From Vitellaria paradoxa (Eukaryota; Streptophyta; Magnoliopsida; Ericales; Sapotaceae), in the NCBI GenBank assembly GCA_019916065.1, contig CM034233.1, forward strand, positions 806,001 through 870,000: DNA of 64,000 nt, written 5' to 3'. The notes below the pieces were generated by a model. It saw only the letters and a program-made list of their open reading frames with translations, did no database searches and was not told the origin of the DNA. Each line of letters begins with the position of its first letter. Position 1 is the stretch's first letter. This document shows positions 42,388 through 56,429 of the stretch, piece by piece. Position numbers and translations under genes: made by a program.

Positions 42388-45300
42388 CCGAGATGGAGAG
42401 ACTTCTTGTCTGAAAAGCGGGGGTAGGCAGGTCCATCCTGGTCCATTATGTTCAGCTGAAGCACATTGCGAGCCAGATATGCCTGAAGTGCATTGTACTC
42501 TTGGCCCCCTGCTGCTGCTGGCATCATGCTTAGTTGCTGTATTCTCTCAGCTTCTGCTATCTAAAATTGTTCATTTCTAAAGTCATCTTCTGCTAATTAA
42601 TTTCAACTCTAGAATTATTTATTGAACTATATATATATATATATATATACATATATATGTATCTCTCCACAAATTAAACAGGTTAATTCAGATTATGCAT
42701 GACATGCTCTCTCTCTGAGGTAGGGTTTTGATGAACTCATGTGATCTAACAACAGAAAGAGAAATACGTACCTTGGCTCGAAGGAATGCATTTTCATGTT
42801 CCAACTCCATTTCCTATATGCGTGAAAATAATTGTTCGAAAAGGAACTATTGATCAGTAACAGAAGCTAACTATAGGTGGGTGCAAGGTTAAAAAAAAAA
42901 AAAAAATGGAAACATCAGCCAATGCGAGAGATCGATCCAATGGATATTTCTTGTTTACCCTTTTCTGCAAATTTTCAGTTTCTGCAAGTATCATTTCGTG
43001 CTGTACATGTTCCAATGGAAAAGATTAAGAAATTAGGTTAGACAGCAGCGTAAGTACAAATTATTGAGAAAGTCAATTCAAATACATATGTATTATACAT
43101 AGAGATAGATAAGGTAAGCAGACTCTATAAAATTTGAGAAATCCTTTGATAGGAAAATAATAATAATAATAAAAGGCGTAATTTCCCGGATAGAATGATC
43201 TATTTTTGTGAAGCTGGTAAAACTACTTTAATTATTTTGAGGAGTGAATCAATATAGCTTTTTAATTAATTTTCTTCAGTATATTTGCTATTTTAATGTC
43301 AAAACCTTTTGTACCTTCTTTGACCTGATTCTTGTAATGCCTCTTTCAAGTCTATTCTCCAACTGCTTTAACTCCTTCATGTTTAAAGTGCCCAATCCAT
43401 CACCCATTAAATTCCTGTAAGCAAATTAAGAGGGCGAGGGATGAAACTAAATAATTAATTAATTAAATGCTGCTAGCCAATAGAAGCTTTAACAGAAACA
43501 AACCTAAATTTTGTTATAAGTCAGGGAATAGATTTCATGGGATTGATACAGAGTCAGCTTCAACTTGAAGTGCAGATTTTTACCTAGCTATTATACCTTT
43601 CTGAACTTTGAAATGGTTGGGGGCCATATAATATATATATATATATACAGGTACCATCCAAACTTAAGAGACATTGCTAAAGGTTGTTAATTGGTAATTG
43701 GCACTATATTTATGCGTGTATATATAGGGGAATATAAAAGATACCTGCTATTATTCTCAAGCATCTGAATTTGTTGGCGCAGCTTCTTTGATTCTTGTTG
43801 ATAAAACTGCACATAATCCAATGAACCAAAATAAAAATTTGTATACACGAAGAAGGGTTTTGAATTTGTTGTGTCTTTAAAATCAACAAATGATGAAGCA
43901 CTAAAAGAAATATACGTGATGCAAGAGTCCATCATCTTTAACTTAATCAATTAATAAGCCATTTCGGGTTATCAAAATATATTTCAACTGCATATGTAGA
44001 GGTGCAAAGTTTCAATTAATGACCATATTTCGTGGTATTCTTTTAAAAATGAATTTAATTATAGCATGCTAGAAGCAAAGTACTCTTCAGATCAATAGAG
44101 ATCATTACTCGCTCACCATGCCTAATTGCCAGCTAACTCATCTTAATTTGTTAATCACTGGATATTTTAATTATATTGATAGACTAGAGAGAAAATATTT
44201 GACTATTCTTTGAGTAAATTATATATATATATATACACATATTGGCAGCTAAATGGTAAATCATATATAGGGAATAAGTTGATGAGAAATGCTTACTTGA
44301 GCATTGATCTCTGGCGTTGGGCATGGATTTGAAGTATCTGCAGTTGTCTTCTTGTATCTATCTATTGTTGATTTTATGCTGTATGCCAAGAAAAAAAAAA
44401 TAGAAATAAAAATAAAAACACATGCATATAAATGGGTTGATTCATTTTTTGCATTTTAAAAAAACATATATACATTATTTAAAAGTTATATACATGAGAA
44501 AATTTATGCATGTGCGAGAAGGGTTCAACTGTTAAAATTCATGCATATATAGGGAAGGTTACAATGTATCATACATGCATCTGGAATCTTGATACTTAAA
44601 TATATATGCTATATTAGGAAGTAATTGATATTTATGTAATTTGTTTATTTTAGGTAGTACTGGAGTATAATAAAAATTATAAGTGCGAGTTGATCTCCAC
44701 TTCTTCCCAAACATGAATAATCACACACTGAATTTTGTCCATGATCAAGGTGAAACTTGAGCACTTGAAACTAAGGCTTAGTTGGAAAAGAAAAAAAGAA
44801 TTAGTTTTTTTTTTGGGTATTTAAGAAAGGAAAAAATAACTTTTTAATAATTGCTTTTTAACTTTTTCTCCATTGGATATTTTTTCTCCTCATAGTTTAA
44901 AAAAAATTGAAATATAAAAGAATAATTTTATTCATTATAAAAAAATAAAAAAAAATCGAGTAACTAAAAAGTCAGACAAGTCTAAGTCGAGCTCCAAACC
45001 TCCTGATTGAAGTAATGTTGAGGTCATTGAGGGGTTACATTATTAATTAAATTATTTCGATTAAAATTTTAAGTTTTTCTCTCCAAACTTTTTACATTAT
45101 GTTTATAATTAAATACGCACATATATTTATTTATTTTATGAATTATTTAAGGCTTATAGGATTGTAAAATATACGATTTCTAATCCTAAAAGAAAAATGA
45201 GGAAACACATACTCGATTTAGTGTGAGTAAATATAATTATATACTTGATCTCGTAGATGTATATAGAATTTTATAAAAACATGTATTTAATGAAAGTCAT

Positions 45301-48300
45301 AATATAAAAGAATTTTCAGAATTTGTTAATAATTCATGATTGCACAGTTGATAAAACCTTTAAAATCAAGACGTTATTCCTTCTCAATTTCATCCATATC
45401 CCACCTCAAATCTGAATGATTTGAAATTCTTTTTCAATTCTATATATCAACTAATAAAAACAGGTTGAAGCTCAACTACAAAAACAAACATCAGGTAAGG
45501 TATAATGAATTTATTATTCATGAAATGTTATTAGTCACATAAGAATTTTTTATTTGTCGTGTCTCTAACTCTATTGAAAAACTACATCTTTTTGAAAGAC
45601 TAGCGCACCGCTAAACAATAAATTGAACATTCCTACTACTACCATATTATGCTAATAATGTGACAACAATTGTAGCCAATCTTTACACCGGGTACCGATC
45701 CACAATGCTTCCAATACTAAGCAAAACAAATAAATACCACGAATCTAAAGTAAAAGATGTAAAAAGGGGCCTGGAGCTTCAACAGTAAGAGTACACCGAG
45801 TGCATGATTGCAACCAACCCAGCTAACCTAGTTAATAAAAACCACTCCACCCTGGCAATGTCAAAGGTTCGAGACACTAACTCTAATTTCACAACTATAA
45901 TTTAATATTCTTCCTAAGTGTTAAAATTAAATAATAATAAAAGTTTTTTTTGGGGGGGATGATGTTAGGTAAATTGAAGGCATGACTAGAGTCTAAGGAC
46001 CTCGCTTGTGGCCCAAGCATCAGATCATTGGTATTGTCAATATTCTATAACTTTTCTGGTTTCTATCAGAATCAGCATAATTAACGGATTCTTTAAGAAT
46101 TATTATGAGATACTAATATATCTTCTTCTGCAGCAGAGAAAAGGGACCTAAGACCTTTTGTGCACTGCATATATAATGAGAGGGAACAGGAACTTGTCTA
46201 CTTCTTTCACACAAGTGAAATAAACAAAAAAGCAGATAATCCAAAACTTTGAAAGCCAAAAATGGAAACAAGACCAAAGACTGATCATATCACAAAGAAA
46301 GAATAGAAAAGGTACAGAGATCTTGAGTGATGGAAAAGAAAGCAATCAATCACTTTACTAAAGACAGTGTGCCAGATCTGTACGCGGTTACAAATTCTCT
46401 TTGTCTATATTATAACATTAAAGGGGTAAATGAGAGAGTTTTCAAAGTCGGAAAAAATTTTGATTGCCTTCTTTTCCCAAGAAGTTCAATCTTTCTAGTA
46501 TGACTCCAAGATGTGACTTTGCACCAATGTGTGTGAATGTGTGCATGTGCATGAGGAGGGGTCAAACTAGGAATTTGGTTTAGGCTACAAATTTAAACAA
46601 TAAAAAAAATTCATATATTCTCAATTTTTAGCATCTTAAATTAGCAATAGGTTGAGATTTCTCCATATTCTTAAATTATATAAGACATTAAATTCATTAG
46701 ATATTCAAACTATACAGTTTCATTAATCATAATTATCTTTTTCTCCCCATGTTCTTAAAATATAAGACAATAAATTAAGTTATTAAAATATTCAAACAAA
46801 AAATTTATGAATCATGATTATCTTCTCTCCTTCCAATTTTATTAATTAAAGAATTAAAATTTTCTTATATATACATACACGAGGTGGAACGTTGAAGGCA
46901 ATGTGAAGCTGTTGGAATAGGAAAATATTATTTTATCATAAACTAATACAAAAAAAATTCTATAAGAATGATTCATAAGTAATAGGATTGTAAATAAATT
47001 TTAATGGTTTTGCGCTTTTTATTTTGAAATGATAGACCTGCATTTAACCATATCATTTTGGGAAAAATAAAAATCTAATTGTTTTCTATAGTATTTTTTT
47101 TTTTTTGGGTGACCCGGAACCCGGCCGGCTTGCGCCGACCGGTAAACCGGGGCCCGGGCCAGCCTTTACCGCATGCGTACCCGTGGCCTTCAAATGCGCC
47201 CAGTGGGACTCGAACTCGCACCAAGCCCGAGTTTACGGTTCTTGGCAGCGAGTCTCACCCATTGAACTACACCCGAAAGTTATTTTCTATAGTATTGTTA
47301 ATGCATGTGTGTGGTCTATTTGAGGCTAGCATATAAATTAAGTTTTAATTATAATTTTTTTTTTATTTTTTATTTTTTAGGTAAGTAGAATATCCATGAA
47401 AGCTAGCATATATTTAATTTTCTATCAACAGATGTAGTTGTTAGAATATATCATGATTTTATTTAGACATTTTTCTCTATTGTACATTTAGACATCTTTT
47501 CTTTTTCTCCATTTAATTTGATCATTTACAACCTTGCTTATTTTGCTACTCTTGTATCGCCATAAATTAGACTTTCGTATTGCTCTCTTTTGTTTCAATA
47601 AAATTATTTAACTTTGAAAAATATATAAATAAATAAATTAGGCTTCTATGATAATATTAATATAAATCATTGAGATTACTTTTCATAGCTTTTCTCAATT
47701 AATTTAATCTAGCATTTGTAAAATAAAATTCATGCTTAGGAGTGAATTTTTATGAGCTGTTAAGAAAAGAAACTAGATACATGTGATGCATGTAATCACT
47801 TGTATGCCAACTATACCAAGGTTCTATCATGCATATATATGTGCTAGCATAAAGTTGGCTCAGCATGTAAAGGGTTGGTTCAAGTATGTATATATAGTGC
47901 TAATTGAAGTTAACATTCCAATTCCATTCTCCATATACATTGATATATTTCATTTTTTTTTTTGCCCCGCCGCCCCCCGGGGGGGTGGTTTGTAACTCTA
48001 AGAAGTTTTTGTTTTGGTAAGTAAGTATATTTAGATTAATTAGAAAAATATTTATATTATTTTAAGGACATACCTCGTGTATAAAATTAATTATAAAATT
48101 AGATTTCCCAAGAGATACAAATATTAGCATTTTTTTCTTGTGTGTTTAACGATAATTCTAGGAAGTTGAGTGCATATATAAATATATATTGAAAGATTTT
48201 TAAGAAACAAAATATTTGGAAAATATTTCCGTAGATAATATTTTGTGTTAAAAATTTTAGGTCTCATTTGGCAAAATTTTTAGTTTGGTAAATTTGTTTT

Positions 48301-51300
48301 CAATTTTTAGTTTTCAAAAAAGATAAAAATTATTTTTAAAATTTTAAAAAATTACGAAAACATAAAAAATTGTATTTCCTAAGTTTTTATTTTCGGTTTT
48401 TATTTTTCTCCACAATCTCCACCAGTAGTCACAACTATCATCCACCACTAGCCACCATCCATTGTCGTCCTCCGACCACTGTCAACCATCACCACCCTTC
48501 GACCATTGCCAACCGCCACTCTCCACCACCCACCTTTGGCCACAGCTAGCTAGCCGCCTCCTCTAGCAACCATCGCTTGTTAACACTTTTATTGCCAATC
48601 ACCGGTTATTCTCTTAATACTATAACTACTAACTAACAATTATTATTATTAAAATATATCTTTAACTTTTTATTTTTTCTTTTAAATTATGAAAATAAAA
48701 ATTAAAAATAAAAAATTAAATATAAAAATTAAAAATTGACAACTTTGTCTAACAAACCTTTACTAAAAAGGCAATATATTGCACAAAACTTTCACACTGT
48801 ATAATCTGAAAATAATTATATGTATGCAATTTTTTCTCTACAAAAGAAGAGTAATTAATTTGGAGAGTTCGATGCTCATGTCATAATAAAAAAAATTCAA
48901 AGGCCGCCACTTTATTAGAAATGTTAAGAGTTATGACAAAATATTCCGAATTGAGCAGTCATGTTTGATGGAGGTCTTTTTTACGATACTTTTGTTTGTT
49001 GGTCATTCTTGTGGAAGCTTTAGGATTCTGTCGAATTTTGACTGTGACTCTATCCGAGGATCACACTAAGTACAACCAAATAATCCATTGAGATTGGTTG
49101 CAATTTTACTTAATTAGCATTCCTCTTTTTAGAACTGTGATTGCAATTGTCCAATTTCACCCATCATCTTCGGGGAGACTGACACTAAATCTCACAAGAT
49201 TTAGATTGAACGGCAGCAATTGCAATCCTGTCTATATCAGGTGAACAGTAGAATTTCTATTTAGAACCAGACACAAAGATGAACAGTACTATGGAGAAGG
49301 GTCAAGTCCAATGCACAAAGTGCCTTTGAATCATAAAAAGCATGCTGGGAGTGGAACTCAAGTTACTCAACGTTAGTCTCATCAGTTCTGCCAGAATATT
49401 GGACGGTGTTGTCTCTCTCTCTCTCTGTCTCTATATATATATATATATATCTCTGATCACTCGTATCATCATGAAGGAAACGAAACCCCAGAAGAAAGAA
49501 GCACTGCCCAATAATTTCATGGTTCATTCATGGCTTACCATGCATGAAACTGGAAAGAGAAGTTAAGGAGTCTAGGAGGCAATAAATGGTTCAAAATCCT
49601 AGGTTAGTATGCTCTATGATTACTGTTTGTCATTCTCATACTTACACCAAAAAAAAAAAAAAACATGTACAAGGTAGCTGGGCGGCTTTCCAAACTACTA
49701 TATAAAAAACAAAGAGACCAAGCACACTAAAGAAAGGCAGAAAATTTTAAATTACAGTAGTGTAATTTTATTGTGACTTATCAGTTATTCTTTTTATAAT
49801 AATAGCAACAACAACTACGATAAAAATTATCTTTTAAAGATAAATTGTTAATGATAAATTATAAGTCATCACGAATTATATTTCTACATCGTGACAACAA
49901 TATTATATCATTAAAACATTTTATGTAATAAAATTTTACATTTAGTGATGAGCTTTTTTCATAGTAAAACTCTAATTTCTTGTGATTACTAATATTTATG
50001 ATAAAAAATGAAATATTTTTCTCACTTACCCATTTTATGTTTGTTTTCCCAAGACAACTCCATTTGATTCATGATGTCAAATTTTAAGGTTCTAATATCA
50101 CGTGCTTTCTCTCATTTCCCTTCAAGTTTTATGCTAATCAGAGATAATAAATTTTCATTTACTACCCATTATGGGGAATGGATAACAAGGTCTTCTCCCA
50201 AGTGGTGACAATGCAATTAAGCTTGCATCTAATTACAATACCTAACCTTTGGGACTAATAATAAATTATTTTCAAATTAGCAGTCTCGCTTGGCAGTATA
50301 CTATATAGGCAGTACAAGCTTGAATCTTAAATTTCTGACCAATATGGCTAGTTTATAATGTACTTCACAGCTGAAGAAGACAAAATAGTTGAAACAGAAA
50401 TTTGGAAAATAAAAGAACAAGGAGAGGTTGTTGGAGAAATATTTCCTTTTTAAATATGTATGTATAGATTTCTCGAAGGCAAGCCTTCCTGATTGACTAA
50501 TGGAATCCTCCTTATCCTCAATTGAGTGTTTTGTAGGGTACAAGTGTCCTTGTATCAGTTTCTCATGCAGGCTGTCAATAGTCTTGCGCAATTTAGCCAT
50601 TTCAAACCAAGACAACCTCCACATTCTCATTGAATTAAAAAATACAAGTCTTTCAAATAATTAATTTCGGGTATATTTATGATTCTTCTAATTGAATATT
50701 CTAGAAATTATTGTTATTCACCAATGTGCTTTTTGTAGGTTGTGCAATGTCCTACCCTGAATAAAATGCCATCTTTAAGCTTTGCTGGTCTTGCTACTAA
50801 AATTGGAAAGCATGGAGACCAAGTTCCAACTAATTAAATAATTAATGTGAATTTAATTATTAGGTTTTAGATATTATTTAAGGCCCTATTTGGATAATTA
50901 AGGTGTCATTTGTTATACTTGATTTAGGTATGTTTTCTATTTTACGTTCTTGAAAATAAAAAAAAAACAGCTGAAAACGCATTTGATTACTCACGTTTTT
51001 AAGACTTGTTTTAGAAAACACAAAAAAAGTTTGCACAAAAAATACAAAACAAGCCTTTTTGACCCAAAGATAAGGAAACTCTTAAAATACGAAAAATAAA
51101 AAATATTAAACTAAATACGTTTTCTATTTTTCGTATTTTGAGATTTTCAAAACATAGAGCACATAAAATAAAAAATAGAAAAAAATAAAAAATAAAAAAT
51201 ATAAATATAAACCAAATGCCACCTAAGAATTTTAAATTAATAAATTTGAGATTAAATTATATTAAAATATTTGTAATAGAGTTAATTTATATAATAATAT

Positions 51301-52287
51301 ATAAAAGTTTTTAAATAATTGCAAATGATTATTAACAAAGTAGTTGTGCGTTATTACGAAAAGTTTTAAGTAATTATTTTTTTTAGTGACGATTACAAAT
51401 CCAAAAATATTAAATTACTCAAATTTACAATAAAATTATTATCAAAATAACAAAATTATATTTGAGTAATTCTTTTTAAACAAATACAAACACCACCTAA
51501 TATTGCCTATCACAATTTATATTATGTGTGTTCCAAATTTTTATTTTTTCTTGACAATGAATGAAGATTCTGTAGACAATCATCAAGCCCCTATCCAGAT
51601 GAAGTTGTCAACTTGGAGACCACTTTTTGACTTTGAAATAGTAATTTTATATATATGTTTTTTTTTTTTTTTTTAATTTTTGAAGGATGCTTTAGGCTCC
51701 GTTTTTGTTATAATGTAAAATATTTTTAGAAAATTACTTTTACTTATGTTTTTAAAAATATTTTTAGTATATATATATATATATATATATTAAATGTTTT
51801 ACATTGAAGCAATTGGAACCTTAATGAAAAAAGAAATTAATGGCAGTGAACGTTGAAGCCAATATTATAGCCATTCATATAAATCCAATCAAAATCATGA
51901 AGCCACAATGAAAGCTAAAATATTTGTGTGTGTGTGAGAGAGAGAGAGAGAAACAAACCAATCTCATAAGTGAAAATGCATGCAGGAAAGGAATAAATAA
52001 ATAAATAAACCAAACTAAAAAGTAAATATGATATACGAAAATATAGCAGATATGATCAATTAATTCATCCATTTTACAACAGAATTAGGGGAAGAAATTA
52101 ATTACTTGTTGTTAGAATACTCATAGACGCGTCCTCGGCTAGAGAAGACGATGAGTGCAACTTCAGCATCGCAGAGCACCGAAAGTTCATAAGCTTTCTT
52201 CAAGAGGCCATTCCTCCGCTTGCAGAATGTGACCTGGCGATTGGTGTTGTTCTCAATTCTTTTGATCTCAATCTTCCCTCTCCCCAT
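42388..52287 (-). CDS. AGL11: AGL11/SEEDSTICK-like MIKC MADS-box transcription factor
   Basis: Coding exons on the minus strand: 52287-52106, 44378-44297, 43806-43745, 43414-43315, 43000-42959, 42813-42772 and 42560-42388. Sizes 182, 82, 62, 100, 42, 42 and about 173 bp match AGAMOUS-clade genes. The MADS domain (residues 1-60, [13 protein letters not shown]...) binds CArG boxes as dimers. The I region reads [12 protein letters not shown]. The K domain (about 89-170) includes [20 protein letters not shown] and [20 protein letters not shown]. The C region has [17 protein letters not shown] and ends DKKSLHLG. No N-terminal extension before MGRGK and the LHLG end point to the D lineage (ovule identity, seed coat) rather than AG/SHP. 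Reading continues past LHLG without a stop, but CTCGG|GTACCT fits a donor splitting the last Gly codon, as in related genes; the terminal exon was not located. Predicted length about 228 residues. Confidence 0.93.
47096..47282 (-). mobile_element. tRNA-derived SINE, 187 bp
   Basis: Perfect 14-bp target duplication TTTTCTATAGTATT (47082-47095 and 47283-47296). On the minus strand the A box TAGTTCAATGGGTGAGAC (near 47270) and B box GAGTTCGAGTCCCAC (near 47211) are clear, and the 3' end is a poly(A) run preceded by GGGTTCCGGGTCACCC. It is much more GC-rich than its surroundings, which suggests recent insertion. Confidence 0.9.
48260..48758. mobile_element. MITE candidate with CCACC-rich core
   Basis: Left GGTCTCATTTGGCAAAATT and right (reversed) GGTTTGTTAGACAAAGTTG are imperfect inverted ends, flanked by TTA/TTT. 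The centre (48410-48580) is unusually rich in CCACC/CCATC words while the arms are AT-rich. Confidence 0.5.
50902..51223. mobile_element. Tourist-like MITE, 322 bp
   Basis: Inverted ends GGTGTCATTTG and GGTGGCATTTG with a 3-bp TAA target duplication (50899-50901 and 51224-51226), as in PIF/Harbinger-derived MITEs. AT-rich noncoding interior. Confidence 0.7.
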
Positions 52288-53830
52288 CTTTGAACCCTAA
52301 CCACCAAAAATACTGCATTAATTCCATGTCACCATTTATTCTTATCCATCGTGAATTACTAATTAGGCCTAAAAATAAAGCATCCAAATTTTCTTTTCCG
52401 GTGCGCTCATTCAAAATTAAGGGTACGTTTTATACATATTTTGTATTATATGTATACATATATACATATATATATATATATATGTATTCCAGAAAATGAT
52501 TACTAGAGTATGTGATGAAATTGTGTCAGCTAAGGAGAACATGGAACTTTAGCATGAGATCATAGGGAAAAGATCAGTATTGGAAAACATCTCAGCTATA
52601 TATATATATATATATATCTTTTAAAAAAATATATATATGGATCAGAGAAAAGGATAACCAGATCTGGAAAGAGGAATCTGATCTAAAATCAAAAGATGAG
52701 AAATTAAAAAGGCCAAGAACTGCTGAAGAGAAAACACAATGGACATAACAAGATAAGAAATTCCCTATATATCATAATCTAAAAATTCCCAGAGCAGGAT
52801 CTGAATTCAGTTGAACTGCTTGAAATTAGATCCGTATTACTAGTTGGTGCATCACCCACTCACTGTGTATGCTAGGAATCTTTGAGAACCCTAGAGTAGA
52901 AAGAAAGGTTCAAGGGTTCCAAGAGGTTTTGAACCCAGATAGATCAGCTCCCATTCCTTCAGTTGACATTATCAAACAGAAACCAAGTAATGGCTTGAGA
53001 CCTATTTAGATGGGCTTCAGGTGAAAAAAAAATAATAATAAAGTAACAAAGAAAAAAGAAAATGAGAAAATAATTTCAAAATACAGAGGAGGCTTTACAA
53101 AATACTAGGTATGAGCAGCAATGAAAAAAAAAAAAATAAAAATTATTTATAAAAAAAAAAACAAAAAACAAAAACAAAAACCCAGATCCGGGCAGATTTC
53201 CAGCAAAATTGCAAATAATAGAAACCTGGGAACTTGTATACGAGGGAGAGGAAGAAGAGAATGGGACAAAAAGTGGAGAAAAAAGAGAGATTTTATGCGA
53301 GAAAAATGAAAATTATTCTTTAATTAAGCTTCTAGCACTTCAAAAAAAATTAAAAAAATAAAAAAGAAAGAAAAAAGAACAAAACTGAGATCTAATAACT
53401 TAACAAGCTAGCTATTATGCATATTCGAAATCGAAACCGTTGCTAAAATTGATATGTATATATTTTATTATATATACATGGAGACAAAATGAGAAAGTTT
53501 TTTGCGTTGAGAGATGAGAATTAGAAGGAAAAACAAATGGTTTGCAAGACATTCCTCGACTTTCAGGAGAAGGGTTTTCTTGAGGTAAGAGGAGGAGATT
53601 TCGCGCGCACACACACAACATATACATATACAAACATATTGCATACTAGAGAGAGACCTACCTGACTTTCTTCGGAAAATATATTGCTATTATATTTCCG
53701 GTGAGTTGAAGCTTTCCGAAAGCAAACACAGATTCCAAAGAAAACCAAAACTTATAGTCTCACTCGAGTTTCATCTGTTTGTTTACTTAATTACATGGGC
53801 ATATATACATCTCTTTCTAGCTTGCTTTAT
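52288..53830 (-). promoter_or_regulatory. 5' UTR intron, noncoding exon and core promoter of the MADS gene
   Basis: On the minus strand an acceptor GGTTAG lies 9 bases before the ATG (exon resumes at 52296). A good donor AAAGTCAG|GTAGG occurs at 53662. The STK/AGL11 family commonly has a noncoding first exon with an intron here. A TATATAT motif at 53807-53801 would place the transcription start near 53770 and give a noncoding exon of about 110 bp. This is inferred from splice-site words and family precedent only. Confidence 0.5.
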
Positions 53831-53872
53831 TTAACCAGGCCCCTATAATTATCTCTCTCTGTGTGCGTGTAT

Positions 53873-54117
53873 GAGAGAGAGAGAGAGAGAGACAGTGATG
53901 GGCAAGCAAATCAAATAGCTCCTTTAATTTCCAAATTTATGATACGTGATGGTAGAGTTTTAGGTCATCTATACAGCTTTCCAGTGCAGTTTCGAACCAA
54001 ATTCTGCAAGTTCTTTTTCCCTTCAAACTTACTAAATTGCCCTTCAACTCTCTCTCTATCTGCTGGTGGTGTTGCCTGATATATACATATATATATAGAG
54101 AGAGAGAGAGAGAGAGC
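53873..54117. promoter_or_regulatory. GA-repeat clusters upstream of the MADS gene
   Basis: GA runs at 53873-53892 and 54097-54117 lie just upstream of the proposed promoter. Arabidopsis SEEDSTICK is bound by BASIC PENTACYSTEINE proteins at GA-rich boxes, so these are candidate equivalents. GA microsatellites are also common by chance in plant promoters. Confidence 0.45.
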
Positions 54118-56429
54118 GCTCTGACAACATGAGGGCGAGGGCATCGAAGAAGGATACAAGGAAATTACGGTTTTGACAGATTAGGGTTTGGTTGTTTCCA
54201 CGTATGGAGCACTTCTAAATACAAACGTACGGGCCAAAACAAAAAAGTTGGTGCGCGCTAATTTGTTTTTACCCTTTAAGTTCGAATATAATTATCTCAA
54301 ATATTAGGGTTAAACCTTCAAAAAACCGTAATTTAGTTTATGGGTATTTAGACTTGTGTTAATGCATGTATGATATGTGTATATATATATATATATATAT
54401 GTATATTCAGTAGTATTTTATAGTTGATATTTGGAAAATTTTATCTAATACATTTTGACATTAATAAATGCCAGCAAAGTTAATTAACTTAATTCTTTGC
54501 GTTTGTTAGCGTCAGCCAAATCTCTCACCAATGACTTGACTCATACAATGATCAATCACACCAATGACTTGACTCATAAAGTGATTGAGCTTGACTTTGA
54601 ACATGCATGTCTGGTTTTAAGTACTGGCTTTTGTCGAGTTGCTTGGGTTCAGCTCTTGCTTCTATTTCTTCTACTTAATTTTATTTTCCCTCTTCTTCGG
54701 TAATTAAACCTTCCTTACCTTCCTCCTGTTTACTAACATTAGTAGTGTTAGAATTATTAATAATTACATTTATTGATTGAACATAAAAAAATATGACTAT
54801 TGGATAATTAAATTAACTTAAAAATATTTTGTCAATTAAATTTTACCCAATTGTTATTAATTTCTGATCCCATAATATTTGGTCGTCTATATTATTTTTC
54901 TGTTTTGATTTCTATTATGTTTATGTTGACTCCATATATTTATTTTGATTAAATTTTAAACTTTTGTTAACATTTTTAATTGGTCTTTTATATGATACAT
55001 TTAGATTTCTATTTCATCTTAAATAGGTCATCATGTAATTATAGTATTTTTTTGTCACAAATAAAGGATATTAATAAAATTTTGAGAGTTATCGTCCTTG
55101 TTCCATTAAAAAGAAAATAGGAATTCCATATTTGATATTCAACAAAAAAAAAAAAATTAGAATATTCCTCTTTCTCAGTTTGTAGAATATGGTATTTAAA
55201 ATTTTTGCAAAGGCAAAATTTTTGCAAGACAAAGTTGCCCTCATTATTAGTTAAAAAATTATTTAAATAAAAATGATAATTTATTCTTTTAACTCATACT
55301 CCGCAATTAATCGTTTTGGTTTCTTTTTTTTTTTTTTTTCTCTTATTATTTTCTCGATATTGGTGTAAAAAAATATAAAAAAAGGGAGGGCTAGTTTAAA
55401 ATTTTTTTAGTTTATGGTGTTTTTTCTTCTTCATTTTCACTTTCTATCTTGATTTTGGTTGCATCAAGAAAAATTCTTTCACTTCCCTCTGCATCAATGC
55501 GAGCTGAGATCCAAAAAAGTGCTGTCATTGCCAATATAGAGTTAAAAGCAAGCGAAAAATGGAAATTAAAGGGAAAAAAATGAAAAAACAAATGGGAATA
55601 TATATATATATTCTCAATTATTATATATATCACACCTGATTTTTCTTTTTTTTTTTTCCTTTTTTATTATTCTCTTTTCATTTAGGGCAATAATAGCTGT
55701 TGGCAATTCATTTAGGCTAGCTGTTGGGACCATTAATTTACTTTTTTTGTGTATGAATAACTTTTCTGTCAAACTGTTCATTTATATCAATCCCAATTAA
55801 TTTGAAACTGAAGGTGCTTTGAATTACTTTTCTTTTACAAAATACGTATTTGTTTTAATTATTTATGCTGATATTCTTTCCTATATATATGTATGTGGAT
55901 GCCTAGCTAAGGCATTTCCCATTTGGCATCGACCTTGCTATATACGCCTCCTCCTTTAATTAATTTCCCCGACGTAATTAATTAATTAATCCCCTCCTTT
56001 CTGTTCATCTTTACACCCAGTACTTATACTAGTTTTATTTGTATATATATTACTTATAAATATATCAAAATATTTTATTACGCTAATGTGTTATGGTGAT
56101 GAAAACCCAAATTTTTTCATTTACCAATTTTTAAAATATTTTAAATTTGCTCCACGGTTCAACTTAGCTAATCTGTTCATTCAAATTCTAAACTCATCTT
56201 ATTAGTGCCTAAATACAGCGGGTAAACAAATTCTCTAGCCAGTGTACATTCATCACTCTCTGGCTCTCTCTCTATATATAGAGGGTGTTTTATTGATTAA
56301 AATCAATCAAAACTTACTAACTTTTACATTTTTTCTAATTAAATTTTACCACATGTCACTTTTACATTAAATCTTTGTATTTTTTCTATACTTTTTAGTC
56401 AAATTTTTATCAACGAAATACCCCCATAA
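54118..56429. other. intergenic AT-rich DNA
   Basis: Upstream region of the MADS gene. (AT)n at about 54380-54400, T- and A-runs, and no gene recognised. Confidence 0.5.

Larger units (their letters stand above)
44379..52105. other. 7.7-kb first coding intron of the MADS gene
   Basis: Contains a SINE (47096-47282), two MITE candidates (48260-48758 and 50902-51223), a possible SINE-like stretch at 45765-45910 with GGTTCGAGAC, and AT repeats. AG-clade genes often keep regulatory sequence in this intron. I did not find a perfect CArG box in it on reading. Confidence 0.55.

Noticed and set aside
45765..45910. Possible SINE (GGTTCGAGAC B-box-like word)
   Set aside because: A-box match and spacing are poor, and no target duplication or tail was found.
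47200..47280. Possible tRNA gene on the minus strand
   Set aside because: A and B boxes are tRNA-like, but spacing, the poly(A) end and the target duplication identify a SINE.
47079..47336. Two overlapping frames with Pro/Arg-rich sequence
   Set aside because: They are translations across the GC-rich SINE at 47096-47282, not genes.
47960..47990. GC-rich patch after a T-run (GCCCCGCCGCCCCCCGGGGGG)
   Set aside because: Too short to assign; probably a homopolymer-prone remnant or sequencing artefact.
55412..55633. 73-codon minus-strand frame with a hydrophobic stretch and acidic tail (DATKIKIESENEEE)
   Set aside because: More protein-like than most, but no family was recognised, there is no promoter or splice context, and the first half is AT-driven.
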